From assembly GCA_002420115.1 (NCBI GenBank), contig DIHK01000037.1, positions 111,840-175,839 on the forward strand: a DNA stretch of 64,000 nt, given 5' to 3'. The notes beneath the pieces were generated by a model. It was given only the letters and a program-made list of their open reading frames with translations, searched no databases and was not told where the DNA came from. Source of the DNA: Nitrospira sp. UBA5698 (GTDB lineage: Bacteria > Nitrospirota > Nitrospiria > Nitrospirales > Nitrospiraceae). Positions within the stretch are counted from its first letter, which is position 1; each line of letters starts with the position of its first letter. This document shows positions 1-7,560 of the stretch, in pieces. Made by a program: the position numbers and the translations under genes.

Positions 1-2
1 CG

Positions 3-449
3 GGTGGACCGGCCTTCCCGATGGTGACGGCGGATCAGCTCGATCTCACGATGGACTTCGATTCACTGAAGAAAGCGGGGACTGGGCTAGGGTCGGCCGG
101 AATGATCGTCGTCGACGATGCGACCTGTATGGTGGCGAAGACGCTGCATTTTTCGAATTTTTTCAAGAATGAGAGCTGCGGACAGTGCCCGCCGTGCCGT
201 ATGGGTACGAACAACCTGGCCATCCTGATGACCAAGATTGAATCCGGACAGGGCACTCAAAAAGACCTCGACAGTATGTTGCAACTCTGCGGATTCGTTA
301 AAGGCACTGGTTACTGCACGCTTGTCACCGGTGCGTCGGTTCTGGTGCAAAGTAGTTTGAAGCTGTTTCGTCACGAATACGAAGACCATATTCGTCTACA
401 GCGGTGTCCTTATCAAGACACACCAGCTGGGATCGTGACCCACTCCTAG
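3..449 (+). CDS. nuoF: NuoF-like NADH-binding subunit, C-terminal part (5' end outside window)
   Basis: This is the C-terminal end of a NuoF/HoxF-type flavoprotein, the subunit that oxidises NADH and passes electrons to a 4Fe-4S cluster. The reading frame is open to the left edge, so the true start lies outside the window. The ATG at 21 is internal, because the residues just before it (GGPAFP) already match the family. The cluster motif SCGQCPPCRMGT lies near nt 174, and a further Cys follows in the motif TGYCT, as in NuoF. A 2Fe-2S ferredoxin gene begins 11 nt after the stop, suggesting co-transcription. It could belong to complex I or to a soluble NAD-linked enzyme such as a hydrogenase or formate dehydrogenase; the fragment cannot decide. 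Confidence 0.85.
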   Translation, partial: GGPAFPMVTADQLDLTMDFDSLKKAGTGLGSAGMIVVDDATCMVAKTLHFSNFFKNESCGQCPPCRMGTNNLAILMTKIESGQGTQKDLDSMLQLCGFVKGTGYCTLVTGASVLVQSSLKLFRHEYEDHIRLQRCPYQDTPAGIVTHS

Positions 450-460
450 GAGACGTCATC

Positions 461-796
461 ATGCCACGAGTGACGTTTCTGCACACGGACGGGCGAAGCG
501 GAGAGGTTGATGAGAACGTTTCACTGCTTGATGCCGCCAAGGAATTGGGATTTCGTCTGAATCACGATTGCGGCGGGAACGCATCCTGTACGACGTGCCG
601 GGTCGAAGTGCAGATGGGGCAGGAGCATCTCTCGGAGATCGATTTCGACGAGCAGGACCTGCTGGATCGCGAAGCATTGACTGAGCCATGGCATCGGTTG
701 GCTTGTCAGGCTCGTGTGTTGGGAGATGTCGTGGTGCGCGTGCCGGAAGCCAAGTGGGAGCAGCCACAGCGAGCGGCATCGGAGGCAAGGGGTTGA
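461..796 (+). CDS. 2Fe-2S ferredoxin (adrenodoxin-type spacing)
   Basis: A 111-residue soluble electron carrier. Cluster ligands are Cys37, Cys43, Cys46 and Cys82, giving C-x5-C-x2-C followed by a distant C. This is the spacing of adrenodoxin and Isc-type ferredoxins rather than plant type (C-x4-C-x2-C). The start at 461 is chosen because AGGAG lies about 7 nt upstream. The longer in-frame start at 404 would overlap the preceding NuoF-like gene and adds no family sequence. The position between the NuoF-like gene and an A-type Fe-S carrier suggests a link to electron transfer or Fe-S assembly. The physiological partner cannot be read from the sequence. Confidence 0.88.
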   Translation: MPRVTFLHTDGRSGEVDENVSLLDAAKELGFRLNHDCGGNASCTTCRVEVQMGQEHLSEIDFDEQDLLDREALTEPWHRLACQARVLGDVVVRVPEAKWEQPQRAASEARG

Positions 797-871
797 TATT
801 GGAAGAAGAGGTGTTAGACTAACATTCTAGCCAGCCGAGTAGGCTGGAACGATCCATAGAGGAGGATGACC

Positions 872-1192
872 ATGGTTAACATTACGGCGGTGGCGGAACA
901 GAAGATCAAGGAATTGATGGCCGAGGAAAAGGATATCGTCGGGTTGCGGGTCTACGTGCGTGGTGGTGGATGCCATGGCTATCAATATGGAATGGCCTTT
1001 GAATCCAAGATGGCCGAGGACGATACCATCATCGAAAAGGGTGAGGTGAAACTCATCATGGATTCACAGAGTGCTCCCTTGCTGCAGGGCGCGGAAGTGG
1101 ACTACGTCGACAGTGTGCAGGGCTCGGGATTTTCGATCAAGAACCCCCAGGCCAAAACGACATGCGGCTGCGGCAGCTCCTTCAGCGCGTAA
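872..1192 (+). CDS. erpA: A-type iron-sulfur cluster carrier (IscA/ErpA family)
   Basis: About 106 residues of the HesB/IscA/ErpA fold, which delivers Fe-S clusters to apoproteins. The three conserved cysteines are visible: one in GGGCHGYQY and two in the C-terminal TTCGCGSSF. The ATG at 872 is preferred over the ATG at 866 because GGAGG at 861-865 touches the first but has normal 6-nt spacing to the second. It follows the ferredoxin gene by about 75 nt, and a good intrinsic terminator lies after it. The family assignment is firm. The choice between ErpA and IscA names is not, so the symbol is tentative. Confidence 0.88.
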   Translation: MVNITAVAEQKIKELMAEEKDIVGLRVYVRGGGCHGYQYGMAFESKMAEDDTIIEKGEVKLIMDSQSAPLLQGAEVDYVDSVQGSGFSIKNPQAKTTCGCGSSFSA

Positions 1193-1241
1193 GCCTGGCT
1201 ACGGGATGACCGTAGGAATGCCGATCATGGACTCTCCTGCC

Positions 1242-1277
1242 TAAGACTGCTCGAACATCGGGCAGTCTTAGCTTTTT
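1242..1277 (+). terminator. Intrinsic terminator after the Fe-S carrier gene
   Basis: A perfect 9-bp stem, TAAGACTGC (1242-1250) with GCAGTCTTA (1262-1270), has an 11-nt loop and is followed by GCTTTTT. It separates the Fe-S genes from the pterin genes. Confidence 0.85.
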
Positions 1278-1304
1278 CACCCACACGACGAGTCACCGGA
1301 TTGA

Positions 1305-1709
1305 ATGTCACAGATATTTGTGACCAGACGCTATCGCTTTTGCGCCGCCCATCGGCTGCATACGGATCTCCTCTCCCCTGAAGAAAACTGGGCTGCCTTC
1401 GGCAAATGTAACAATGCGAACGGTCACGGGCATAACTATGTAGTCCTGGTGACGATTCGTGCCGGAACGGCAGAGAGTTTGACCAACCTCGATTCCCTTG
1501 ACCGCCTCGTCACCGACACGGTTATCGAACGCTTTGATCATCAGGATCTGAACAGTGACCCGGCATTCTCTGCATTAACCACAACGGGAGAGAATCTTGT
1601 CGCAGTGATCTGGGACATCCTCAACCCGCTGCTGCCTGCTGGTCGTCTGTCCAAAGTCGGGGTCATTGAAACCAGAGACAACTATTTTGAATATACGGGC
1701 GCCATATAA
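1305..1709 (+). CDS. 6-pyruvoyl-tetrahydropterin synthase / QueD family
   Basis: A 134-residue member of the T-fold PTPS/QueD family, which converts 7,8-dihydroneopterin triphosphate to pyruvoyl- or carboxy-tetrahydropterin. The zinc ligands are His16, His41 and His43, and the likely catalytic Cys is Cys35 in [13 protein letters not shown]. The segment with [13 protein letters not shown] resembles eukaryotic PTPS more than E. coli QueD. The gene for GTP cyclohydrolase I, which makes the substrate, starts 17 nt after the stop, so the two are probably one operon. Product specificity (tetrahydrobiopterin-like or queuosine precursor) is undecided. Because the Cys is present, this is not the PTPS-III variant that replaces FolB. 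Confidence 0.85.
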   Translation: MSQIFVTRRYRFCAAHRLHTDLLSPEENWAAFGKCNNANGHGHNYVVLVTIRAGTAESLTNLDSLDRLVTDTVIERFDHQDLNSDPAFSALTTTGENLVAVIWDILNPLLPAGRLSKVGVIETRDNYFEYTGAI

Positions 1710-1726
1710 AGGCGAAGGGGAACATC

Positions 1727-2374
1727 GTGAGAAAGTCACCAAAACGAGAGAAACGACCGACATCGGTGGAAGACGTCAACGGAAGTGGACAAGCTCCGGA
1801 CTTGCCGGTTCTCCAATCGCTGGTCACGGAGATGCTCCTCGCCCTCGGTGAGAAACCCAGTCGGAATGGGCTCCTCAAGACCCCTGAGCGCGTGGCCAAA
1901 GCTCTGGCCTTTATGACACAGGGATACCAGCGTGATATCGATCACCTCCTGAACGGTGCGCTGTTTCCGATCGAATATGACGAAATGGTTATCGTCAAAG
2001 ACATCGACTTTTTCAGCATGTGCGAACATCACTTGCTGCCGTTTTTTGGTCGAGTCCATGTCGGCTACTTGCCCAACAAGAAGGTGGTCGGTCTCAGCAA
2101 GATCCCGCGGATCGTCGACATGTTCGCCAGGCGTCTGCAAGTTCAAGAACGGTTGACCGTGCAGATCGCTGAAACATTGAGCACGAAGCTGAATGCCCAT
2201 GGTGTCGGCGTGGTGATCGAAGCCCGACATCTTTGCATGATGATGCGGGGAGTGGAAAAACAAAACACCGTGGCCGTCACCAGCTCGATGTTGGGAGCGT
2301 TCCGCAGTCAATCACAGACGCGGGAGGAATTTTTGAAATTGATTCGACGGGGCAGCGTCGGCGATCCAGAGTGA
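1727..2374 (+). CDS. folE: GTP cyclohydrolase I
   Basis: A 215-residue FolE that converts GTP to 7,8-dihydroneopterin triphosphate, the first step to folate, biopterin or queuosine. The start is a GTG preceded by the purine-rich AAGGGGAA. Zinc-site residues are visible: Cys99 in [11 protein letters not shown], with His168 and Cys170 in [10 protein letters not shown]. The segment [24 protein letters not shown] is typical of the unimodular type I enzyme. The N-terminal 30 residues are charged and variable, as is usual. It is close behind the PTPS/QueD-type gene and likely co-transcribed with it. Confidence 0.95.
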   Translation: MRKSPKREKRPTSVEDVNGSGQAPDLPVLQSLVTEMLLALGEKPSRNGLLKTPERVAKALAFMTQGYQRDIDHLLNGALFPIEYDEMVIVKDIDFFSMCEHHLLPFFGRVHVGYLPNKKVVGLSKIPRIVDMFARRLQVQERLTVQIAETLSTKLNAHGVGVVIEARHLCMMMRGVEKQNTVAVTSSMLGAFRSQSQTREEFLKLIRRGSVGDPE

Positions 2375-2404
2375 GATCACGGTGACTCCCCTGGCAGCGC
2401 ACGG

Positions 2405-3232
2405 TTATCTTGTTAGATTCGAACCAAAGGAACGGATCGCTTCATTGAACAGCTCCGGCTGTTCCAGGTTCGAGAGATGGCCTGCCCCTGGAATGACGGC
2501 CAGGCGGGCATCGGGGATCCTCTCCGCCATGAGCCGGGCGTCGGCAGGTGGCGTCGGCAGATCCAGCTCGCCGACGATAATCTGAATAGGACATGAAATC
2601 TGCGTTAAGAGAGGCCGCGAATCAGGCCGCTCCGCCATCGCCATCAGATCTCCGGCAATGCCACTGATTTGATTGCCTTCGATCATGGTGCGCACCCGTT
2701 GAACCAGCTCCGGCCTCGTCTGAATCGTGGCAGGGCTCAGTAACTTGGGAATCATGATCTCGGCGATTGCACCCGCCCCTTGTCTGTACGCAAGCTGAGC
2801 CATCTCAAACCGTGCCTGTTTTCCATCCTCTGTATCGGCCTGGGCCCTCGTATCGGCCAACACTAATCCTTTGACGCGCTCAGCATACTTTCGATAGAAG
2901 GCCAAGGCAATGTATCCACCCATCGAGAGACCGACAAGGATGGGTTGCCCGATCGAGAGATGATCCATCAGGCCGCAGACATCATCGGCTGCTTGATCAA
3001 GAGAATAGTGCCAAAGCGGCGCATCAGATTCTCCATGTCCGCGCAGGTCGATCGTAATCACGCGAAACTGTGTTGAAAGGGATTTTTCTTGGTCCGCCCA
3101 CATGGTGCGATTGAGTGGAAACGCATGAAGAAAGACAAGGGGAAGTCCGGTCCCCAGATCGTTGAAGGCGAGGGAGATGTTATTGACCTGAGCGAGCATG
3201 AGATAGTCCATCCTGGTCAAACGTCGTACCAT
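2405..3232 (-). CDS. Alpha/beta-fold hydrolase
   Basis: A soluble alpha/beta hydrolase of up to 275 residues. Visible elements are the oxyanion region FLHAF (about 34-38), the strand IDLRGHGESD (61-70), the nucleophile elbow GLSMGG with Ser103, the acid in VGELDLPTP and the His in GAGHLSNLEQP. The family covers esterases, lactonases (3-oxoadipate enol-lactonase-like) and haloperoxidase-like enzymes, and the substrate cannot be inferred. The start is uncertain: 3232, 3211 and 3199 are all in frame. The one at 3199 has AGGA at better spacing and matches the usual family N-terminus. It is transcribed divergently from rarA. Confidence 0.85.
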   Translation of the reverse strand: MVRRLTRMDYLMLAQVNNISLAFNDLGTGLPLVFLHAFPLNRTMWADQEKSLSTQFRVITIDLRGHGESDAPLWHYSLDQAADDVCGLMDHLSIGQPILVGLSMGGYIALAFYRKYAERVKGLVLADTRAQADTEDGKQARFEMAQLAYRQGAGAIAEIMIPKLLSPATIQTRPELVQRVRTMIEGNQISGIAGDLMAMAERPDSRPLLTQISCPIQIIVGELDLPTPPADARLMAERIPDARLAVIPGAGHLSNLEQPELFNEAIRSFGSNLTR

Positions 3233-3312
3233 CGGCTGTCGGCATGGTCAAGAGGTCATTTGCGCTCAGGTGGCCCGGCGTATACAATTCTCGAAGATTT
3301 GTGAGGAGTAAG

Positions 3313-4605
3313 ATGACCCGCTTTCGTGATCAGGCCCCAGATCTATTCACGGTGCACCATGAACAGGTCGTTGACGCTCCGCTTGCCGAGCGGATGCGCC
3401 CCCGTACGTTCGAGGATTTCGTGGGGCAAGACGACATCACCGCAACAGATCGACCGCTGCGACGGGCCATCGAGGCCGATCAGCTCTCTTCCGTCATCTT
3501 CTGGGGGCCACCAGGATCGGGGAAGACGACACTCGCTCATCTGATTGCCAGGTATACGAAGGCCCAGTTTGTCTCCTTTTCGGCCGTCACTGGCGGGGTG
3601 CCCGAGTTGCGCATGATCATCAAGGCGGCCGAGCAACGCCGGTTGATCAACGGTCAACGGACCATCCTGTTTGTGGATGAAATTCACCGGTTCAATAAAG
3701 CGCAACAAGATGCCTTTCTTCCCCACGTCGAGCGAGGTACCATCATCCTGGTCGGCGCAACCACGGAAAATCCCTCGTTCGAAGTCATCAGTCCGCTATT
3801 ATCACGCTCGATTTTGGTGGTGTTGAAACCCCTGAGTGATGAAGCCCTCGGGCGGATTCTGGATCGAGCGCTGAACGATTCAGAGGTCGGTCTGGGACAA
3901 CTGAAGGCCGCAGTGTCACCACAAGCCTGTCAGCGCTTGGTCGCGTGCGGCAATGGCGATGCGAGGGCCATGTTGACGGCATTGGAGTTTGTCGTGAGGC
4001 AGGCGCCCAGAGGGTCTGATGGCACACGCGCGATCGATGTAGCGATGTTGGAAGCTGCGTTGAATGCGAAGGCCCTGCGGTATGACAAGACCGGTGAAGA
4101 GCACTACAATACGATCTCGGCCTACATTAAAAGTCTGCGGGATTCCGATGCAGATGGGGCGCTCTACTGGTTGGCGCGGATGTTGGAAGCTGGTGAGGAT
4201 CCGACGTTCATCGCCCGCCGGATGGTGATCTTTGCATCGGAAGATGTCGGCAATGCCGACCCGCTCGCTCTTGTCGTGGCCGTTTCGGTAGCACAGGCCG
4301 TCCAACTCGTCGGGCTTCCGGAGGCCCAGATCAATCTGGCTCATGGCACGACGTATCTTGCCTCACGGCCGAAGGACAACGCGTCCTATATCGCTCTCCT
4401 GGAAGCGCGCAAGGATGCACAAGGCCATGGAAATCTAGGAGTTCCGCTCCATCTCCGGAATGCCGTGACGTCTGTCATGAAGGACTTGGGGTATGGAACC
4501 GACTATCGCTATGTGCATGACGATCCACGTGCACGAACAGAGCAAACCCACCTTCCGCCGGTGCTCAAAGACCGCCGGTACTACCGCCCAAAACCGTCTC
4601 CATAG
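3313..4605 (+). CDS. rarA: Replication-associated recombination protein A (AAA+ ATPase)
   Basis: A 430-residue RarA/MgsA/WRNIP1 family ATPase that acts at stalled replication forks. In order: an N-terminal PLAERMRPRTFEDFVGQ segment like clamp-loader ATPases, Walker A GPPGSGKTT at about 66-74, Walker B LFVDEIHRF at about 119-127, sensor 1 in GATTENPSF, and the C-terminal RarA domain containing HYNTISAYIKSLR and HLRNAVT. Start 3313 is chosen because GTGAGGAG lies just upstream. The longer frame from 3244 overlaps the divergent hydrolase gene and lacks a ribosome site. Length is normal for the family. Confidence 0.95.
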   Translation: MTRFRDQAPDLFTVHHEQVVDAPLAERMRPRTFEDFVGQDDITATDRPLRRAIEADQLSSVIFWGPPGSGKTTLAHLIARYTKAQFVSFSAVTGGVPELRMIIKAAEQRRLINGQRTILFVDEIHRFNKAQQDAFLPHVERGTIILVGATTENPSFEVISPLLSRSILVVLKPLSDEALGRILDRALNDSEVGLGQLKAAVSPQACQRLVACGNGDARAMLTALEFVVRQAPRGSDGTRAIDVAMLEAALNAKALRYDKTGEEHYNTISAYIKSLRDSDADGALYWLARMLEAGEDPTFIARRMVIFASEDVGNADPLALVVAVSVAQAVQLVGLPEAQINLAHGTTYLASRPKDNASYIALLEARKDAQGHGNLGVPLHLRNAVTSVMKDLGYGTDYRYVHDDPRARTEQTHLPPVLKDRRYYRPKPSP

Positions 4606-4620
4606 GGCCAATTGCAGGGG

Positions 4621-4648
4621 TTTACATTCTCGTCCTATCGATTATACT
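4621..4648 (+). promoter_or_regulatory. Sigma-70-like promoter for a probably leaderless PilZ mRNA
   Basis: TTTACA (4621-4626) and TATACT (4643-4648) are 16 nt apart. A start 7-8 nt after the -10 would fall on or next to the ATG at 4656, so the transcript would have essentially no leader. No ribosome-binding sequence lies before this ATG. Confidence 0.5.
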
Positions 4649-4655
4649 TAGAACG

Positions 4656-5048
4656 ATGAGGCGAGGAGAAGGAAAACTGTCGGGCCATGCCACCGCACTG
4701 AGTGAGCGGCGGAAATTCGTCCGTGCCGAATTGGTCGGGTCTGCCTTGGTGTCGCCGAAGAGCGGCAGGCGCGCCTGCACGGCGGTTCTGGATAATGTGA
4801 ACAAGATCGGAGCAGGGTTTCACACCAAAGAACGGTTCCCGTCGAATGAGCGGGTCACCGTCTCGCTTGCCTTCCTGGATTCCGATCGAGTGGAGCAGCA
4901 GGAAAAACTCGACGGCATGGTCGCCTGGGTGAGGCCATGGGAAAAGAAGGGATTCCTCATCGGAGTCGTGTGGGATGAATTGGTGACGAAAGAAAAGCAC
5001 CGCTGGCTGTACTATTATCTGGAAGAAACTCTCAAAGCCTCCGTTTGA
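4656..5048 (+). CDS. PilZ domain protein
   Basis: 130 residues fitting a single PilZ domain, the common cyclic-di-GMP receptor fold. The N-terminal ERRKFVRAEL (about 17-26) gives the RxxxR element, and DNVNKIGAGF (about 46-55) stands where D/NxSxxG is expected, with Asn in place of Ser. The C-terminus (WVRPWEKKGFLIGVVWDE) matches the last strands of the fold. c-di-GMP binding is plausible but not assured because the second motif is imperfect. It stands alone between rarA and a converging ABC-F gene. Confidence 0.7.
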   Translation: MRRGEGKLSGHATALSERRKFVRAELVGSALVSPKSGRRACTAVLDNVNKIGAGFHTKERFPSNERVTVSLAFLDSDRVEQQEKLDGMVAWVRPWEKKGFLIGVVWDELVTKEKHRWLYYYLEETLKASV

Positions 5049-5116
5049 GACCCTGGCTTGAAACGTTCTCACCCGTCGCCGGTCAACAACATCCTACGCT
5101 GCGTGTGGAGACTTCG

Positions 5117-6958
5117 CTAACCCATCGACACGAGTTGTTGCTTCACACTCTCGAGTTCGGCCGAGAGTGATTCCCAGCGAGCAGTCAGTCGTTCGAGATC
5201 CCGCTTCCAGCCGTCCTGTTCCTGATGCAGAAGATTCCAACGATCGAACTCAGCATAGAGTTTCGGATCAGAGAGCTCAGACTCACGCGCTTTGATTTTG
5301 GTCTCCGCCTCGGCAATTTCTGTTTCTGCTCGGGAGATCTGCTTTTCCAGTCGGGCCTGCGTTTTCGTCAAGTCTCGTCGTTCTCCGCCCTTCCCCTTTG
5401 GTTGAACCTGTTGAACCATCGCACGGGTCGGGCCCGAAGACGTGGGCGCTGAACCACCCGCGAGCTCCTCGCTCGTTTCCTTGATCGAGTCAAACTCCTG
5501 CGCCTTTTTCCAGAGATAATACTCGTAGTCTCCGATGAAGTTCCGGGCGTTCCCCTCTTCAATCTCGACGACTCGAGTGGCGATGCGGGCCAGAAACGTC
5601 GGATCATGCGAAATGAAGATGATCGTCCCTGGGAATTCCGCCAAGGCGTCCGTGAGCACATCGACGGAGGCAGGATCCAGGTGGTTCGTCGGCTCATCGA
5701 GCAAGAGGGTATTGGCCGGTTCCACCAGCATACGGGCGAGGGCGACCCGGTTCCGTTCACCACCGCTCAACGCCTTGATGGGTTTCTTCTGATCCTGGCC
5801 GGAGAACAGGAATGCACCTGCGATCCCCCGGAGAAAGTTCATCTCCGCATGTTTGGTGACCTCTTCGAGCGACTCGAGCACCGAATGCTCAGGGTTGAGC
5901 GTCTCCGCCTGATGCTGGGCAAAGTAGTGCAGGGTCACCCCGTGGCCGACCGTTCGGGTGCCGGTATCGGGCGCCAGTACGCCGGAGAGCATTTTTAAGA
6001 GCGTACTCTTGCCGGCCCCGTTTTCACCGACCAGCGCGACACGCTGACCACGCTCCACGGAAAAATCGAGCGTTTTGTAGACCACCTTTTCACCGTAGCG
6101 TTTGCTCGCCCCGACAAGATCCAATACCTGACGACCGCTGGTAGATGGAAGGGGAAATCGGAACTTGACGCGTTTCGGGTCCCGCTGGATTTCAATCCGC
6201 TTCACCTTGTCCAGCTGCTTCAACCGCGATTGCACCTGACTGGCCTTATTGGCCTGATAGCGGAACCGATCGACGAACTTCTGAACTCGGGCGATCTCTT
6301 TGGACTGTCGGGTTGCCGAGGCTTGGAGCTGGGCATCCCGCTCCTCCTTCAACCTGGTGAAGAGCGAATAGTTGCCCCGGTATTCCTCGATTTTATGATG
6401 GCGGAGTTCCCAGATGTGTGTCACCACGCGGTCCAGAAACGCGGTGTCGTGGCTGATGATCAGGAGCGTCATCCCGGATTGGATCAGAAACTGTTCAAAC
6501 CAACGCTGGGTCGGTTTATCCAAATGGTTCGTCGGCTCGTCGAGCATCAACACATCGGGATTCGAGAGAAGGAGATGGGCCAGGGCTACCCGCATCCGGT
6601 AGCCTCCAGAGAGTTTCTCGACGGGGCGATCGAAATCGGCTTCGGTAAACCCCAGCCCCATCAGGATACGCTTGGCCTCGTGTTCAGGGTATTCGTCGCG
6701 ATGGGCGGCGTCGAGTGCGGTCTTGCCCGTGATGGTTTCCAACTCTTGCGGGAGATAGCCGATGCGAAGGCGAGGCCGCTTGCGGATCGAGCCTTTGTCC
6801 GGTGACTCTTCACCGAGAACCATGCGAAAGAGCGTCGTTTTCCCGGCGCCGTTCGGACCGACGAGACCAACCCGTGAATTCGGACGAAGATGTGCGGAGG
6901 CGTCCGTCAGGAGCACCTTCGTGGAATATTGCTTACTGATCGATTCTATTTGGAGCAT
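5117..6958 (-). CDS. ABC-F family ATP-binding protein (Uup/YheS-like)
   Basis: About 613 residues with two fused ABC ATPase domains and no membrane segments, the layout of ABC-F proteins that act on the ribosome. Domain 1 has Walker A GPNGAGKTT and LSGGYRMRVALA, with Walker B LMLDEPTNHLD. Domain 2 has GENGAGKST, LSGGERNRVALARM and LLLDEPTNHLD. A charged linker (about 230-300) separates them, and the C-terminus is a predicted coiled coil rich in E, K and R, as in Uup. The ATG at 6958 has GGAAGG 9 nt upstream and is preferred to the GTG at 6964. Fine function (translation-factor or resistance type) cannot be told. Confidence 0.92.
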   Translation of the reverse strand: MLQIESISKQYSTKVLLTDASAHLRPNSRVGLVGPNGAGKTTLFRMVLGEESPDKGSIRKRPRLRIGYLPQELETITGKTALDAAHRDEYPEHEAKRILMGLGFTEADFDRPVEKLSGGYRMRVALAHLLLSNPDVLMLDEPTNHLDKPTQRWFEQFLIQSGMTLLIISHDTAFLDRVVTHIWELRHHKIEEYRGNYSLFTRLKEERDAQLQASATRQSKEIARVQKFVDRFRYQANKASQVQSRLKQLDKVKRIEIQRDPKRVKFRFPLPSTSGRQVLDLVGASKRYGEKVVYKTLDFSVERGQRVALVGENGAGKSTLLKMLSGVLAPDTGTRTVGHGVTLHYFAQHQAETLNPEHSVLESLEEVTKHAEMNFLRGIAGAFLFSGQDQKKPIKALSGGERNRVALARMLVEPANTLLLDEPTNHLDPASVDVLTDALAEFPGTIIFISHDPTFLARIATRVVEIEEGNARNFIGDYEYYLWKKAQEFDSIKETSEELAGGSAPTSSGPTRAMVQQVQPKGKGGERRDLTKTQARLEKQISRAETEIAEAETKIKARESELSDPKLYAEFDRWNLLHQEQDGWKRDLERLTARWESLSAELESVKQQLVSMG

Positions 6959-7154
6959 CGGCACAAACCTTCCGTGTGAAGTGGAATCACCAGATCATTA
7001 AGAGACGAACTCGAACGAACGAGAAAGTCAGCAGGTAGGGAGCCGAGGCAGCTCGAAGTTGATAAGCAACTGCATGTGGAGACAGCTGGGTATGTGACGA
7101 GTGTAAATCATGCGACCATGGAATGCTGGCCTGCCAACCGAAGCGGGGAGCGTC

Positions 7155-7208
7155 GTTGCCCGCCGTCGCTCAAGCTCTGGCGGGCAACCTTCGCTGCCGG
7201 CGAAGGTT
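7155..7208 (-). terminator. Two overlapping hairpins directly behind tRNA-Ala
   Basis: GCGAAGGTT/AACCTTCGC (arms 7200-7208 and 7186-7194) and GTTGCCCGCC/GGCGGGCAAC (7155-7164 and 7179-7188) share three bases and are mutually exclusive. The first begins at the encoded CCA end of the tRNA. No clear T-run follows, so these may be processing or termination structures. Confidence 0.45.
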
Positions 7209-7283
7209 GGTGGAGCTGGCCGGGATTGAACCGGCGACCTCGTGAATGCCATTCACGCGCGCTCCCAACTGCGCTACAGCCCC
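7208..7283 (-). tRNA. tRNA-Ala (anticodon GGC)
   Basis: On the minus strand the cloverleaf is complete: acceptor GGGGCTG/CAGCTCC, anticodon stem CGTGA/TCACG with loop ATGGCAT giving anticodon GGC, and T stem GCCGG/CCGGC. Position 3:70 is a G:U pair, the alanine identity element. CCA is encoded. It is 76 nt including CCA. Confidence 0.96.
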
Positions 7284-7451
7284 ACTCTCACGCGAAGAAG
7301 TCAGGGAAATTAATTCGAAAAATGAAGATGTTGAGAACGAATCGGCATGCTAACACGCGGATACAGGGCAGTCAAGAAACCACCAGCGTGATCTTTTCCA
7401 AGAGATTACGAATCCAAACAGTTCTCGATCCCACGAGCTGAGACGAACGGC

Positions 7452-7480
7452 TTGACAAAACAGTAGGTGATACCTACCAT
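7452..7480 (+). promoter_or_regulatory. purA promoter with overlapping operator-like palindrome
   Basis: TTGACA (7452-7457) and TACCAT (7475-7480) are 17 nt apart, a good sigma-70 promoter. The palindrome GTAGGT-GAT-ACCTAC (7463-7477) fills the spacer and overlaps the -10, where a repressor would block polymerase. No regulator gene for it is seen nearby. Confidence 0.6.
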
Positions 7481-7489
7481 GAGCCCCCT

Positions 7490-7526
7490 TGGCTCTGGTC
7501 CCTCAATCAGGTCAGAGCCATTTTTT
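7490..7526 (+). terminator. Intrinsic terminator or attenuator in the purA leader
   Basis: The stem TGGCTCTG (7490-7497) / CAGAGCCA (7513-7520) is followed by six Ts. It begins only about 3 nt after the expected transcription start of the promoter at 7452-7480 and ends 34 nt before the purA ATG. Confidence 0.7.
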
Positions 7527-7560
7527 CGTGCCAAAATCGGGACCGGGACATCGTTGAACT

